This document shows positions 7,417 through 16,595 of a DNA stretch of 64,000 bases, piece after piece; position 1 is the first letter of the stretch, and each line of letters starts with the position of its first letter. The stretch spans positions 372,001 through 436,000 of the forward strand of contig NZ_CANMTH010000001.1 of the NCBI RefSeq assembly GCF_947500765.1, given 5' to 3'. The DNA comes from an uncultured Formosa sp. (GTDB lineage Bacteria > Bacteroidota > Bacteroidia > Flavobacteriales > Flavobacteriaceae). The position numbers were made by a program, and so were the translations under genes. Below the pieces are notes generated by a model. That model searched no databases. It saw only the letters and a program-made list of their open reading frames with translations, and was not told where the DNA came from.

Positions 7417-9384
7417 ATGAAGAGAGCTTACTATAATAACACAATCTTAGGTTTTGTAACAGAAGATTCAAATTCAATATTAGGTCAATTAAGCTTAAAT
7501 CATGCAAATCGTTCTTTAGATGAATTACAAAGGAATGCTTGGATAAAGCAAATTGAAATTCTTAAGGAACAATTGAAAGGAATCGATGGTTCAATTTATT
7601 TTGAATTTCAAATTCCAAGAATGGGAAAGAGAGTAGATAATATTATTATTGTTGAGGATTGTGTTTTTGTAGTCGAATTTAAAATCGGCGATAATACATA
7701 TGGCAAACATGCAGAATTACAAGTAATAGACTATTGTTTAGATTTAAAAAATTTCCATGAGGGCAGTCATTTTGTGAAATTAATTCCTGTATTAATTGCA
7801 ACAAATGCTGAATCGTGTTCAACTCATACCGAAAAAGTAATTGAACATTATCAAGTTGCAAAATGTAATAAATCGGGAATAAAAGAAATAATTGAGAAAT
7901 TTACTCAATCTTCAAAAGATAAAATAAATATTGAAATTTGGGAGAATTCAATATATAAACCAACACCAACAATAGTTGAGGCCGCTCAAGCTCTATACAA
8001 AGGACACAAAGTAGAGGAAATATCTCGTCATGATTCAGAAAAAATAAATTTAAATAAAACTTCTAATTATATAAATGAAGTTATAAACAATTCCAAGCTA
8101 AATAATAAAAAATCAATTTGTTTTATTACAGGAGTACCAGGAGCAGGAAAAACATTGGCAGGCTTAAGTATTGCTAATGAAAGAATGCTAGTAAATGAAG
8201 ATGAACATGCTGTTTTTCTTTCAGGGAATGGTCCGTTGGTAGATGTTTTGAGAGAAGCTTTAGCTAGAGACTTTGTTTTGACAGCAGCAGAAAGTGGTCA
8301 ACGTGTTACAAAAGATGAAGCTAAAAGAAAAACAAATGCTTTTATTCAAAACATTCATCATTTTAGGGATGAATATTTAAAGTATGATGTTAAGCCAACT
8401 GAGAGAGTTGTCGTCTTTGATGAAGCTCAAAGAGCATGGACCAATAAGCAGGTTAGTTCATTTATGAAAAGAAAGAAAGGTATTGAAGATTTTGATATGT
8501 CTGAACCAGAATTTTTGATTGATGTTATGAATCGACATAAAGATTGGTGCACAATTATATGTTTAATTGGAGGAGGTCAAGAAATAAATACAGGAGAAGC
8601 GGGGTTAGAGGAATGGGTTAATGCTTTCCAAAAGAATTATAAAGACTGGGAAATTCATTTTTCAAATTCTATTATAAATAGCCCAAATTATATAAAATCT
8701 GAAACACAGAGAAAGTGGTTATATCAAAACGGAACCCGTGAAACAGACTTACATTTATCCGTTTCAGTACGTTCTTTTAGGTCTGAGCAAGTATCTGAAT
8801 TTGTTCATGAATTATTAGAGTTGAATTTAGAAAAAGCTAAAAATTTGTTTTCCAATTGTAAAAAGTCTTTTCCTGTATTTTTAACAAGAGATATGGAAAC
8901 AGCTAAAAAGTGGTTGCGAAAAGAGAGTAAAGGAACAGAAAGAATAGGTTTAATAGCTTCCTCTGGAGCTAGAAGATTAAAAGCTTTAGGCTATGATGTA
9001 AAGAATGAAATTTCTGCTCCAAACTGGTTTCTTAACGATAGTGATGATATACGGTCTTCCTATTTTCTAGAAGATATTGCAACAGAGTTTGATATCCAAG
9101 GATTAGAAATTGATCGAACATGTTTAATTTGGGGAGCAAATTTTCATCTAAGTAATGATGAATGGCAATATCAAAATTTTAAAGGAAGCAAATGGCAAAA
9201 TATAAAGCAAGAAGTAAGTAAAGTGTATCTGAAAAACACATACCGCGTTTTGTTAACTAGAGCAAGACAGGGAATGGTTATTTATATTCCTGATGGCTCA
9301 GAAATAGATCACACAAGACCACGAAATTTTTACGATGGAACTTATAATTATTTAAAAGAAATAGGAATTGAAGAATTATTTTAA
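7417..9384 (+). CDS. PD-(D/E)XK nuclease fused to DUF2075 (Schlafen-group-3-like) SF1 helicase
   Basis: The 655-residue protein has two parts. Residues about 55-130 fit a PD-(D/E)XK nuclease: Asp74 in RVDNIII, then Glu87-Phe-Lys89 in VVEFK, then Gln102-x3-Tyr106 in LQVIDY, the QxxxY extension of RecB/Cas4-type nucleases. Residues about 225-655 are a DUF2075 superfamily 1 helicase-like ATPase: Walker A GVPGAGKT (239-246), Walker B VVVFDEAQ (331-338), a motif V-like stretch FDIQGLEIDR and a C-terminal motif VI-like YRVLLTRARQGM. All key residues are intact, so both activities are plausible. It follows the XRE regulator with zero spacing and ends in a four-base convergent overlap with the NUDIX gene. 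Codon use looks more AT-rich than polA next door. A role in defence against foreign DNA is inferred from architecture. Confidence 0.85.
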   Translation: MKRAYYNNTILGFVTEDSNSILGQLSLNHANRSLDELQRNAWIKQIEILKEQLKGIDGSIYFEFQIPRMGKRVDNIIIVEDCVFVVEFKIGDNTYGKHAELQVIDYCLDLKNFHEGSHFVKLIPVLIATNAESCSTHTEKVIEHYQVAKCNKSGIKEIIEKFTQSSKDKINIEIWENSIYKPTPTIVEAAQALYKGHKVEEISRHDSEKINLNKTSNYINEVINNSKLNNKKSICFITGVPGAGKTLAGLSIANERMLVNEDEHAVFLSGNGPLVDVLREALARDFVLTAAESGQRVTKDEAKRKTNAFIQNIHHFRDEYLKYDVKPTERVVVFDEAQRAWTNKQVSSFMKRKKGIEDFDMSEPEFLIDVMNRHKDWCTIICLIGGGQEINTGEAGLEEWVNAFQKNYKDWEIHFSNSIINSPNYIKSETQRKWLYQNGTRETDLHLSVSVRSFRSEQVSEFVHELLELNLEKAKNLFSNCKKSFPVFLTRDMETAKKWLRKESKGTERIGLIASSGARRLKALGYDVKNEISAPNWFLNDSDDIRSSYFLEDIATEFDIQGLEIDRTCLIWGANFHLSNDEWQYQNFKGSKWQNIKQEVSKVYLKNTYRVLLTRARQGMVIYIPDGSEIDHTRPRNFYDGTYNYLKEIGIEELF

Positions 9385-9767
9385 GCTTTTAAATATTCTT
9401 TTAGAATAGGCAAATCAGCTTCAGCCCAATCTAAATTAAGCAATTCCTCTTCATTAGCAAGCAAGAAGTCACAATGTTCTCTTAATTTTAATTCACCCGA
9501 AAGGTATTCCGAAACAAAAGGAATTAATTTAATTTTAAAATCTGAATATTGATGAGTAACAGGAGTCAGCCTTGCTTTGATATCAATTTGAATATTTAAT
9601 TCTTCAAAAATTTCTCTTTTAATACAATCGACTTCAGATTCTCCTGCTTCAATTTTTCCTCCTGCAAATTCCCACTTTAAAGGAAGCTTCATAGTTTCGC
9701 TTCTTTGAACAGCTAGAATTTTAGTGTCAAATTTTATGATAGCACAAGTTACAAGAATGGTTTTCAT
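9381..9767 (-). CDS. NUDIX hydrolase, MutT-like (deoxy)nucleoside triphosphate pyrophosphohydrolase
   Basis: The 128-residue protein is the usual length for a MutT-type enzyme. The Nudix box starts at Gly37: GGKIEAGE (Gly37, Glu43), seven residues, then REIFEEL (Arg51, Glu52, Glu55, Glu56). Only the last glycine of the box is replaced, by Asn58. WEFAGGK just before it is typical of the 8-oxo-dGTP pyrophosphohydrolase group. The ATG lies three bases after the polA stop codon on the same strand, so it is probably expressed with polA, which suits nucleotide-pool sanitation. Its stop overlaps the stop of the nuclease-helicase gene in a shared TTAA. Whether it belongs functionally to that module is open. 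Confidence 0.85.
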   Translation of the reverse strand: MKTILVTCAIIKFDTKILAVQRSETMKLPLKWEFAGGKIEAGESEVDCIKREIFEELNIQIDIKARLTPVTHQYSDFKIKLIPFVSEYLSGELKLREHCDFLLANEEELLNLDWAEADLPILKEYLKA

Positions 9768-9770
9768 TCC

Positions 9771-12602
9771 TTAATGCGCCTCCAACCAATTATCACCAGT
9801 ATCAATTTCTACATCTAATGGCACATCCATAACAAAGGCGTTTTCCATTTCAGTTTTTACTAAGGTTTTAATGGTTTCTAGTTCTGGTTTATACACATCG
9901 AACACCAATTCATCATGTACTTGTAGTAGCATTTTTGTTTTAAAATCGCCAGCCACTAGTTTCTCATGTATATTAATCATGGCCAGTTTTATAATATCGG
10001 CCGCACTTCCTTGTATAGGCGCGTTTACGGCATTTCGTTCGGCCGCACCACGAACCACAGCATTTCTTGAGTTGATGTCTTTTAAATAACGACGACGCCC
10101 TAAAACGGTTTGTACATAACCATTATCGCGAGCAAAATCTATTAACTCGCTCATGTAATTTCTCAATTTCGGATAGGTTTTGTAATACGTATCGATAAGC
10201 TCTTTAGATTCGTTTCTAGATAAATCGGTTTGGTTGCTTAATCCGAAAGCCGACACCCCATATATAATTCCGAAGTTCACGGTTTTCGCATTGCTACGTT
10301 GTTCTCTGGTCACCTCTTCTAAAGGTACATTAAACACTTTGGCAGCGGTAGAGGCATGAATATCTTCACCGTTTTTAAAGGCTTCAATCATGGTTTCTTC
10401 CTGACTTAAGGCTGCAATAATACGAAGTTCAATCTGCGAATAATCGGCAGCGAGTAAAGTGTACTCTTCGTTTCTTGGCACAAAGGCTTTTCTAACTTGG
10501 CGACCACGTTCGGTACGGATAGGAATGTTTTGTAAATTCGGGTTATTACTACTTAAACGCCCCGTTGCAGCAACGGTTTGCATGTAATCTGTATGCACAC
10601 GTCCTGTTGTTGGCTCTACTTGTAGTGGTAAGGCATCTACATAGGTGCTTTTTAGTTTTGCGAGTCCGCGATAGTCTAAAATATGCTGAATAATCTCGTG
10701 GTCTTTCGCTAAGTACGATAAGATGTCTTCTGAGGTTGCAAACTGCCCAGACTTGGTTTTTTTAGGTTTATCGACTAACTTGAGTTTATTGAATAAAATT
10801 TCACCCAATTGTTTAGGCGATGCAATATTGAATTCTTCGCCAGCTTCGGTAAATATTTTGTCTTGAAGTGAAGCGATATCGTCGTTTAAAGCAATGGCTA
10901 AATCGTTTAAAAACGGAATATCTAAGTTAATTCCTTCCAATTCCATATCGGCAAGTACGCGTAGTAACGGTACTTCGATATCGTCGAATAATTTTTGGGT
11001 ATTGGCTTCTCCTAATTCGTTTTCAAAATGTTCTTTAAGTTGCAGTGTAATATCGGCATCTTCAACTGCATATTCGGTTTGTTTATCAATAGCAACTTGT
11101 CGCATTGATAACTGATTTTTTCCTTTCTTACCAATTAGATCTACAATAGGAATTGGCGTATAATTTAAATAGGTTTCGGCTAAGACTTCCATATTGTGAC
11201 GCATATCGGGATTAATAAGATAATGCGCTAACATGGTGTCGAATAATTTACCTTTTACGGTGATGTTATATTTACGAAGGACTTTAATATCGTATTTTAA
11301 ATTCTGACCAATTTTTTGAATGTCTTCCGACTCAAAAAACGGACGTAATTGTTCGATAAGTTCTTGAGCTTCGGTTTTGTCTTCTGGAAAAGGCAAATAA
11401 AAACCTTTACCGGTTTCCCAAGAGAATGCAATACCAACTAACTCTGCGGTCAGCGGATCTAAGCCTGTGGTTTCCGTATCGAAACATACGCTGGTTTGCT
11501 TCATTAGATTTTTAAGGAACAACTTGGTGGCCATCCCTGAGGCTACACTTTGATAGAAATGCGAGGTATTTTCTGCTGTTTTTCTTTGGTTAGGATCTTC
11601 TGCTACTGTTTCTGAGGTTGGTGTGACATCGCCGCCAAATAATGAAAACTGTCCGGCACCAGCAGCCGATGCTGTTGGAGCTGCTTTTGTTGTGGTTTGT
11701 TCGGTAGCCGTTTCAGGTTGTACCGTAAATATCTTTTCAAAACTATCTACAAGTCGTCTAAACTCTAAATCCTGAAAAATGCCTTTTACAGCATCGATAT
11801 CGGGATGCGACATTTCAAAATCTTCAGCATCAAAATCTACAGGCACATCCAGCATAATGGTTGCTAATTTTTTAGATAACAATCCAAGGTCTTTTGCGGC
11901 TTCAACTTTCTCTTTCATTTTTCCTTTAAGCTCGTGTGTATTTGCTAAAAGGTTTTCCATGCTGCCGTATTGTGCTAAGAATTTCTTTGCAGTTTTCTCT
12001 CCAACGCCTGGTAGTCCAGGGATATTATCGGCAGAATCGCCCATCATACCTAGAAAATCAATCACTTGTTCTGGGCGTTCTATTTCAAACTTTTTCAAGA
12101 CTTCAGGAATACCCCAGGTTTCGTAACCACCACCAAACACTGGGCGGTACATAAAAATATTTTCGGACACCAATTGTGCAAAATCCTTATCTGGCGTTAC
12201 CATAAAGGTTTTGTAACCTTCCAGTTCTGCTTTTTTAGCTAGGGTTCCAATAACATCGTCTGCTTCAAAACCTTCCTTCACCATAATGGGAATATGCATG
12301 GCTTTTAAAATCTCGTAAATGTATGGAACGGCTATTTTTATAGCCTCTGGAGTGGCATCGCGATTGGCTTTATAGGCCTCGAACATTTCTACACGATCGG
12401 CACTTCCGCCTTTGTCAAAACACACTGCTAAATGGTCTGGACGCTCGCGTTTAATAACGTCTAAAAGGGAATTTGTGAACCCTAAAATAGCTGAGGTATC
12501 CAAGCCTTTAGAATTGATTCTTGGGTTTTTTATAAAAGCATAATATCCGCGAAAAATAAGGGCGTAGGCATCAACTAGAAAAAGACGTTTTTGATCTGAC
12601 AT
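9771..12602 (-). CDS. polA: DNA polymerase I
   Basis: This 943-residue protein has the full three-domain layout. The N-terminal 5'-3' exonuclease begins RLFLVDAYALIFRGYYAF and includes the helix-hairpin-helix FLGMMGDSADNIPGLPGVGEKTA. The middle 3'-5' exonuclease keeps the metal-binding FDTETTGLDPL, so proofreading is probably active, unlike in some Pol I relatives. The C-terminal polymerase has motif A (AADYSQIELRI), the O-helix segment (KTVNFGIIYG) and motif C (QVHDELVFD). A Thr/Ala-rich linker separates the first two domains. Roles are Okazaki fragment processing and repair synthesis. The NUDIX gene follows three bases downstream. Confidence 0.97.
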   Translation of the reverse strand: MSDQKRLFLVDAYALIFRGYYAFIKNPRINSKGLDTSAILGFTNSLLDVIKRERPDHLAVCFDKGGSADRVEMFEAYKANRDATPEAIKIAVPYIYEILKAMHIPIMVKEGFEADDVIGTLAKKAELEGYKTFMVTPDKDFAQLVSENIFMYRPVFGGGYETWGIPEVLKKFEIERPEQVIDFLGMMGDSADNIPGLPGVGEKTAKKFLAQYGSMENLLANTHELKGKMKEKVEAAKDLGLLSKKLATIMLDVPVDFDAEDFEMSHPDIDAVKGIFQDLEFRRLVDSFEKIFTVQPETATEQTTTKAAPTASAAGAGQFSLFGGDVTPTSETVAEDPNQRKTAENTSHFYQSVASGMATKLFLKNLMKQTSVCFDTETTGLDPLTAELVGIAFSWETGKGFYLPFPEDKTEAQELIEQLRPFFESEDIQKIGQNLKYDIKVLRKYNITVKGKLFDTMLAHYLINPDMRHNMEVLAETYLNYTPIPIVDLIGKKGKNQLSMRQVAIDKQTEYAVEDADITLQLKEHFENELGEANTQKLFDDIEVPLLRVLADMELEGINLDIPFLNDLAIALNDDIASLQDKIFTEAGEEFNIASPKQLGEILFNKLKLVDKPKKTKSGQFATSEDILSYLAKDHEIIQHILDYRGLAKLKSTYVDALPLQVEPTTGRVHTDYMQTVAATGRLSSNNPNLQNIPIRTERGRQVRKAFVPRNEEYTLLAADYSQIELRIIAALSQEETMIEAFKNGEDIHASTAAKVFNVPLEEVTREQRSNAKTVNFGIIYGVSAFGLSNQTDLSRNESKELIDTYYKTYPKLRNYMSELIDFARDNGYVQTVLGRRRYLKDINSRNAVVRGAAERNAVNAPIQGSAADIIKLAMINIHEKLVAGDFKTKMLLQVHDELVFDVYKPELETIKTLVKTEMENAFVMDVPLDVEIDTGDNWLEAH

Positions 12603-12624
12603 ATGTTTTGTTTTGAAAGAATGT

Positions 12625-12632
12625 CAAAACTA
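12625..12632 (-). promoter_or_regulatory. Putative -7 box of polA
   Basis: The minus strand reads TAGTTTTG, matching TAnnTTTG, 23 bases before the polA start codon. A good TTG -33 element is not evident, so the call is tentative. Confidence 0.35.
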
Positions 12633-12801
12633 CAAAAAAAGGCTTGTTATTCAGAATTAAAATCAAGAACGACCACATTTGAAATTAGGATTTCAAAGAA
12701 GTCTTAAAAAAAGATATAAAGGGTTAAAGTTTTAAGAATGTAGGAGGCTTTAGTCTTTAATTATGTATTTTTATTTTCTCACAAAAATTAGAGATTGCAA
12801 T

Positions 12802-13410
12802 ATGCAGACCAGTAGACGAGAAATGAATAAAATAGAGAAGCGAGAACGTATTATAAAAGCGTCGCTTATGCTGTTTTCTGAGAAGGGGTTAGAAAACACG
12901 TCTATAAGTGATATTGTGGAGAAGAGTAATATTGGTCGCGGCACATTTTATAATTATTTTAATACCCCTAAAGATGTGTTTTGTGAAATTCTGGACGATT
13001 TAAATTGTAAAATTAATTTTGAAGTAAAGCAAGCACAAGTTGGTTTAACAACGGCTTACGAATTTTTATATGCGTCTTTTAAAGCCTATTTAGATTTGGT
13101 AAGTACCGAAGATATGATGTTGTTTCATAAAAATAATCAAAACCAAATTCGGAGTATTTCTTATGGAAGTGAAAGTATTTTAAGCCTTGTATTGAATATG
13201 CAAGAAGATTTAAAGCGATTTCCAGAAGTGACTTTTGTAGATCATAAATACTATAAAATGTTTAGTTTGGTAGCGATATCTTCTGCATCGGAATTATTTG
13301 TGTGTTTACATCACCATTATTTTGAATCCTCTAAAAACGAAATGGCTCATTTTCTAGCAAACTTATTTGTTAGCGGTTTGAAAAATTACGGCAGTTCTGA
13401 ATCCAAATAA
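12802..13410 (+). CDS. TetR/AcrR family transcriptional regulator
   Basis: The protein has a TetR N-terminal DNA-binding domain: a helix RIIKASLMLFSEKGLENTSI, then the helix-turn-helix DIVEKSNIGRGTFYNYFNTP with the very conserved GTFYNYF. The C-terminal ligand-binding part is divergent, so the ligand cannot be named. I prefer the ATG at 12802 or the next one at 12823; an ATG at 12763 would add a 13-residue hydrophobic lead not expected in this family. The gene ends eight bases before an aldehyde dehydrogenase gene, so the regulator most likely controls its own operon in response to an aldehyde or related compound (inference). Confidence 0.85.
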   Translation: MQTSRREMNKIEKRERIIKASLMLFSEKGLENTSISDIVEKSNIGRGTFYNYFNTPKDVFCEILDDLNCKINFEVKQAQVGLTTAYEFLYASFKAYLDLVSTEDMMLFHKNNQNQIRSISYGSESILSLVLNMQEDLKRFPEVTFVDHKYYKMFSLVAISSASELFVCLHHHYFESSKNEMAHFLANLFVSGLKNYGSSESK

Positions 13411-13418
13411 TTTACTAG

Positions 13419-14816
13419 ATGAATAATTATCAAGATATATTCGACGCTCAAAAAGCAAATCAGTTTGCTGTTGGAAATACAACCTATAAAGAACGAATTG
13501 CAAAATTAAAAGCCTTAAAACAAGCTATTGAAGTTGATTTTAAAGATCAAATTCGAGAGGCTTTGTATTCAGATTTTAAGAAGCCTTTTTTAGAAACCGA
13601 TCTCACCGAAATATATCCTATTCTTAGTGAAATTAAACATGTGACATCCGAATTAAAAGGTTGGATGAAGCGTCAGAAAGTAACCACTCCTATGGCATTA
13701 TTAGGAGCGTCGTCTTGGTATCTTTACGAACCTAAGGGAGTGTGTTTAATTATTTCGCCATGGAATTTTCCGCTAAATCTTACCTTCGGGCCATTGGTTT
13801 CGGCAATTGCAGCAGGGAATACGGTTATTATTAAGCCTTCGGAATTAACCCCTCATACCAGTCAGGTAATGCATGCTATTATTTCGAAATTATTTCCTGA
13901 ACATGAAATTGCTTTGGTTCAGGGTGAAGTCGAGGTATCGACAGCATTATTAGAATTGCCTTTTCATCATATCTTTTTTACCGGATCTCCTCAAGTTGGA
14001 AAAGTGGTAATGAAAGCCGCTTCTGCACATTTAACTTCGGTAACTTTAGAGTTGGGGGGGAAGTCGCCTACTATTATAGATACATCTGCCAATTTAAAAG
14101 CAGCGGCAACCCGAATCGCTTGGGGTAAGTTTGTAAATAACGGCCAAACGTGTATTGCGCCAGATTACGTCTTAATACATGAAGATGTAAAAGATGAATT
14201 TATTCAGGTGTTTAAAACGGTAATTGCATCGTATTTTGGGCGCGATGCTGCAACATCTAATGCTTATGCTAGAATTGTAAACGATAGGCATTTTGAACGC
14301 CTTCAGAATCATATTGAAAACGCAAAACAGCTTGGTGCAAAAATAGAACTAGGTGGACACGTTCAGGAGGCAGATAATTTTATAGCACCTACTATTATTT
14401 CTAATGTGCCAGAGGAAGCGTCTGTATTGCAAGAAGAAATCTTCGGCCCAATTTTACCTATAAAAACATACACTGCTATAACCGAAGCTATAGATTACAT
14501 CAATTCCAAAGAGAAACCTTTAGCTTTATATATGTATAGTAAAAATAAAAAACAAACTCAGCTTGTTATTAATAATACACGAGCAGGAAGTACGTGTATT
14601 AATACAAATGTGTTACAATACAGTAATCATTATTTGCCTTTTGGAGGGAGTAATAATAGCGGTATTGGAAAGGCTCATGGTATTTTTGGCTTTCAAGAAT
14701 TCTCTAATATGCGTTCGGTTTTAAAACAACATACCAAAGGGAGTATCGAGTTTTTATTTCCGCCGTATACCAACTTAAAACAGCAATTAGTAGATTTTAC
14801 GCTGAGGTGGTTTTAG
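13419..14816 (+). CDS. Aldehyde dehydrogenase, ALDH3-like
   Basis: The 465-residue enzyme carries the aldehyde dehydrogenase signature residues: Asn116 in SPWNFPLN, Glu211 in LELGGKSP and the nucleophile Cys245 in NNGQTCIAPDY. The protein is shorter than the 490-500 residues of most ALDHs and has a hydrophobic C-terminal tail, both features of the ALDH3 group, which oxidises medium- and long-chain or aromatic aldehydes with NAD(P) and may be membrane-associated. It is the second gene of a TetR-controlled pair. Substrate is not determinable; detoxification of lipid aldehydes is a fair guess. Confidence 0.9.
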   Translation: MNNYQDIFDAQKANQFAVGNTTYKERIAKLKALKQAIEVDFKDQIREALYSDFKKPFLETDLTEIYPILSEIKHVTSELKGWMKRQKVTTPMALLGASSWYLYEPKGVCLIISPWNFPLNLTFGPLVSAIAAGNTVIIKPSELTPHTSQVMHAIISKLFPEHEIALVQGEVEVSTALLELPFHHIFFTGSPQVGKVVMKAASAHLTSVTLELGGKSPTIIDTSANLKAAATRIAWGKFVNNGQTCIAPDYVLIHEDVKDEFIQVFKTVIASYFGRDAATSNAYARIVNDRHFERLQNHIENAKQLGAKIELGGHVQEADNFIAPTIISNVPEEASVLQEEIFGPILPIKTYTAITEAIDYINSKEKPLALYMYSKNKKQTQLVINNTRAGSTCINTNVLQYSNHYLPFGGSNNSGIGKAHGIFGFQEFSNMRSVLKQHTKGSIEFLFPPYTNLKQQLVDFTLRWF

Positions 14817-14924
14817 GTTCTCTTTCTGTCAGCTTCATCTATTATTCCTAGACAATACAGCTTTAACATTTTACTAGGAACGATTAACATCTTAATTTTT
14901 AATTTTGCCTGTTAAATCACTCTT

Positions 14925-16160
14925 ATGTTGCGTTGGATTCTATTTTTTGCATTCTATATATTTTTAGATTGGTACGCGTTTCAAGCTTTTAAAGCGATAA
15001 CAAAACAACGTTTTATTTATTTTGTGTATTGGATTTTGAGTGCTTTGGTTTTAGGAAATTTTATTTACCAAATGCTTCTCAATCCGAGTCATTTAAAAGT
15101 GCTTACACATGCTAAAAGTTATGCCTTTGGTTTTTTACTGGTGGTATTGGCACCTAAATTAATTTTGTTAATTGTTTTAGGATTCGAAGATTTGGCACGT
15201 TTTCCTAAAGGGATGTCTCGCTATTTTAAAAAGGAAAAACAGGAGTTTGGCTATTTTCCAGAACGTCGTGCGTTTATAAGTAAATTGGCCATTGGTTTAG
15301 CTGCTATTCCGTTTGCCAGTTTGTTATACGGTATGTTTAAAGGGAAATACGATTTTCGAGTTTTACAATACACGTTGTACTTTGAAGATTTACCAGCTGC
15401 TTTTGATGGGTACCGTATTACTCAGATTAGTGATATACACAGCGGAAGTTTCGATAATAGAGAGAAGATAGAATATGCTGTAGATTTGATAAATGAACAG
15501 CAATCTGATACCATTTTGTTTACTGGAGATATGGTAAATAATCTAGCTTCTGAAATGATACCTTGGAAAGATACTTTTAGCCGATTGAAAGCTAAAGATG
15601 GAATATTCTCTATTCTTGGTAATCATGATTATGGTGATTATGTGTCTTGGGATTCTGAAGCAGATAAGGCACAAAACTTAGAAGATTTAAAGGGTATACA
15701 AAAAGAAATGGGTTTCGACCTTATTTTAAATGATAGCCGATTTCTTGAAAAAGATGGCGAACGTATTGCTTTAATTGGTGTAGAAAATTGGGGAAGAGGA
15801 CACTTTAAAAAAGCAGGAGATTTAAAACAAGCCGTTTCTAAAATTGATGCCAACGATTTTAAGATATTAATGAGTCACGATCCGTCGCATTGGGAAGATA
15901 AAGTTCTAGATGATGCGTACCATTATCACTTAACATTAAGCGGGCATACACATGGTATGCAGTTTGGAATAGAAATTCCGGGTTGGGTAAAATGGAGTCC
16001 TATAAAATGGCGTTACAAATATTGGGCGGGTATTTATAAAGTAAAGGGACAATTTATTAATGTAAATCGTGGTTTTGGCTTCTTAGGTTTTCCTGGACGT
16101 GTTGGTATTTGGCCAGAAATTACAGTTATAGAACTTAAAAAAGGCCCTGAAACTGCATAA
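14925..16160 (+). CDS. Membrane-anchored calcineurin-like metallophosphoesterase
   Basis: The N-terminal 140 residues hold about four membrane helices (near 1-17, 30-50, 66-88 and 117-136). The C-terminal 270 residues form a metallophosphoesterase domain with all metal ligands: Asp170 and His172 in QISDIHSG, Asp202 in TGDMVNN, Asn233-His234 in LGNHDYGD, and GHTHGMQFG near the end. This arrangement resembles YkuE-like enzymes, which act on phospholipid-type or pyrophosphate substrates at the membrane. The topology places the catalytic domain after an even number of helices, so its side depends on the N-terminal orientation. Substrate unknown. Confidence 0.85.
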   Translation: MLRWILFFAFYIFLDWYAFQAFKAITKQRFIYFVYWILSALVLGNFIYQMLLNPSHLKVLTHAKSYAFGFLLVVLAPKLILLIVLGFEDLARFPKGMSRYFKKEKQEFGYFPERRAFISKLAIGLAAIPFASLLYGMFKGKYDFRVLQYTLYFEDLPAAFDGYRITQISDIHSGSFDNREKIEYAVDLINEQQSDTILFTGDMVNNLASEMIPWKDTFSRLKAKDGIFSILGNHDYGDYVSWDSEADKAQNLEDLKGIQKEMGFDLILNDSRFLEKDGERIALIGVENWGRGHFKKAGDLKQAVSKIDANDFKILMSHDPSHWEDKVLDDAYHYHLTLSGHTHGMQFGIEIPGWVKWSPIKWRYKYWAGIYKVKGQFINVNRGFGFLGFPGRVGIWPEITVIELKKGPETA

Positions 16161-16298
16161 TTTAACATAAATGTGATTATTAATTTAGAAATGCTTATTT
16201 TTATGTTACAAAACATGAGCAAAAGCCTTATTTTATTACCCTTTTGGGAGATAAATAAGATATTTAACGTAATAAAAAATGCTCTTAAACATTAAAAT

Positions 16299-16595
16299 AT
16301 GTCAAAATTCGGGGATTTAATAGATGTTAATATTCCAGTATTATTAAGCTTTTTTACCGAGTGGAATGAGCAATCTGTAGCCATGCATCCTGTTTTGCGA
16401 GATGTTGCCGCTGCTGTTGGTGATAAAGCTAGGGTGATTAAGATTGATGTTGAAAAAAACAAAGAATTAGCCGAAGCGCTTCGCGTAAAGGGGTTGCCTA
16501 CATTAATTGTTTATAAGCAAGGTGAAATGAAATGGAGACACAGTGGCGAACAAGATGCAAATACACTTATTGGTGTGGTTAAGCAGTTTCTTTAA
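16299..16595 (+). CDS. Thioredoxin-like protein lacking the active-site cysteines
   Basis: The 98-residue protein has a thioredoxin fold pattern: PVLLSFFTEW, an acidic helix, KARVIKIDVEKNKELAEALRVKGLPTLIVYKQGE with the conserved cis-proline Leu-Pro-Thr, and the final helix. The place of the WCGPCK motif is taken by Trp22-Asn-Glu-Gln-Ser-Val27, so both redox cysteines are missing and no other cysteine exists in the protein. It cannot act as a dithiol reductant. A role as a scaffold, chaperone or binding partner is likely. It stands alone between the phosphoesterase and a convergent deacetylase gene, sharing a TTAA stop overlap with the latter. Confidence 0.85.
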   Translation: MSKFGDLIDVNIPVLLSFFTEWNEQSVAMHPVLRDVAAAVGDKARVIKIDVEKNKELAEALRVKGLPTLIVYKQGEMKWRHSGEQDANTLIGVVKQFL

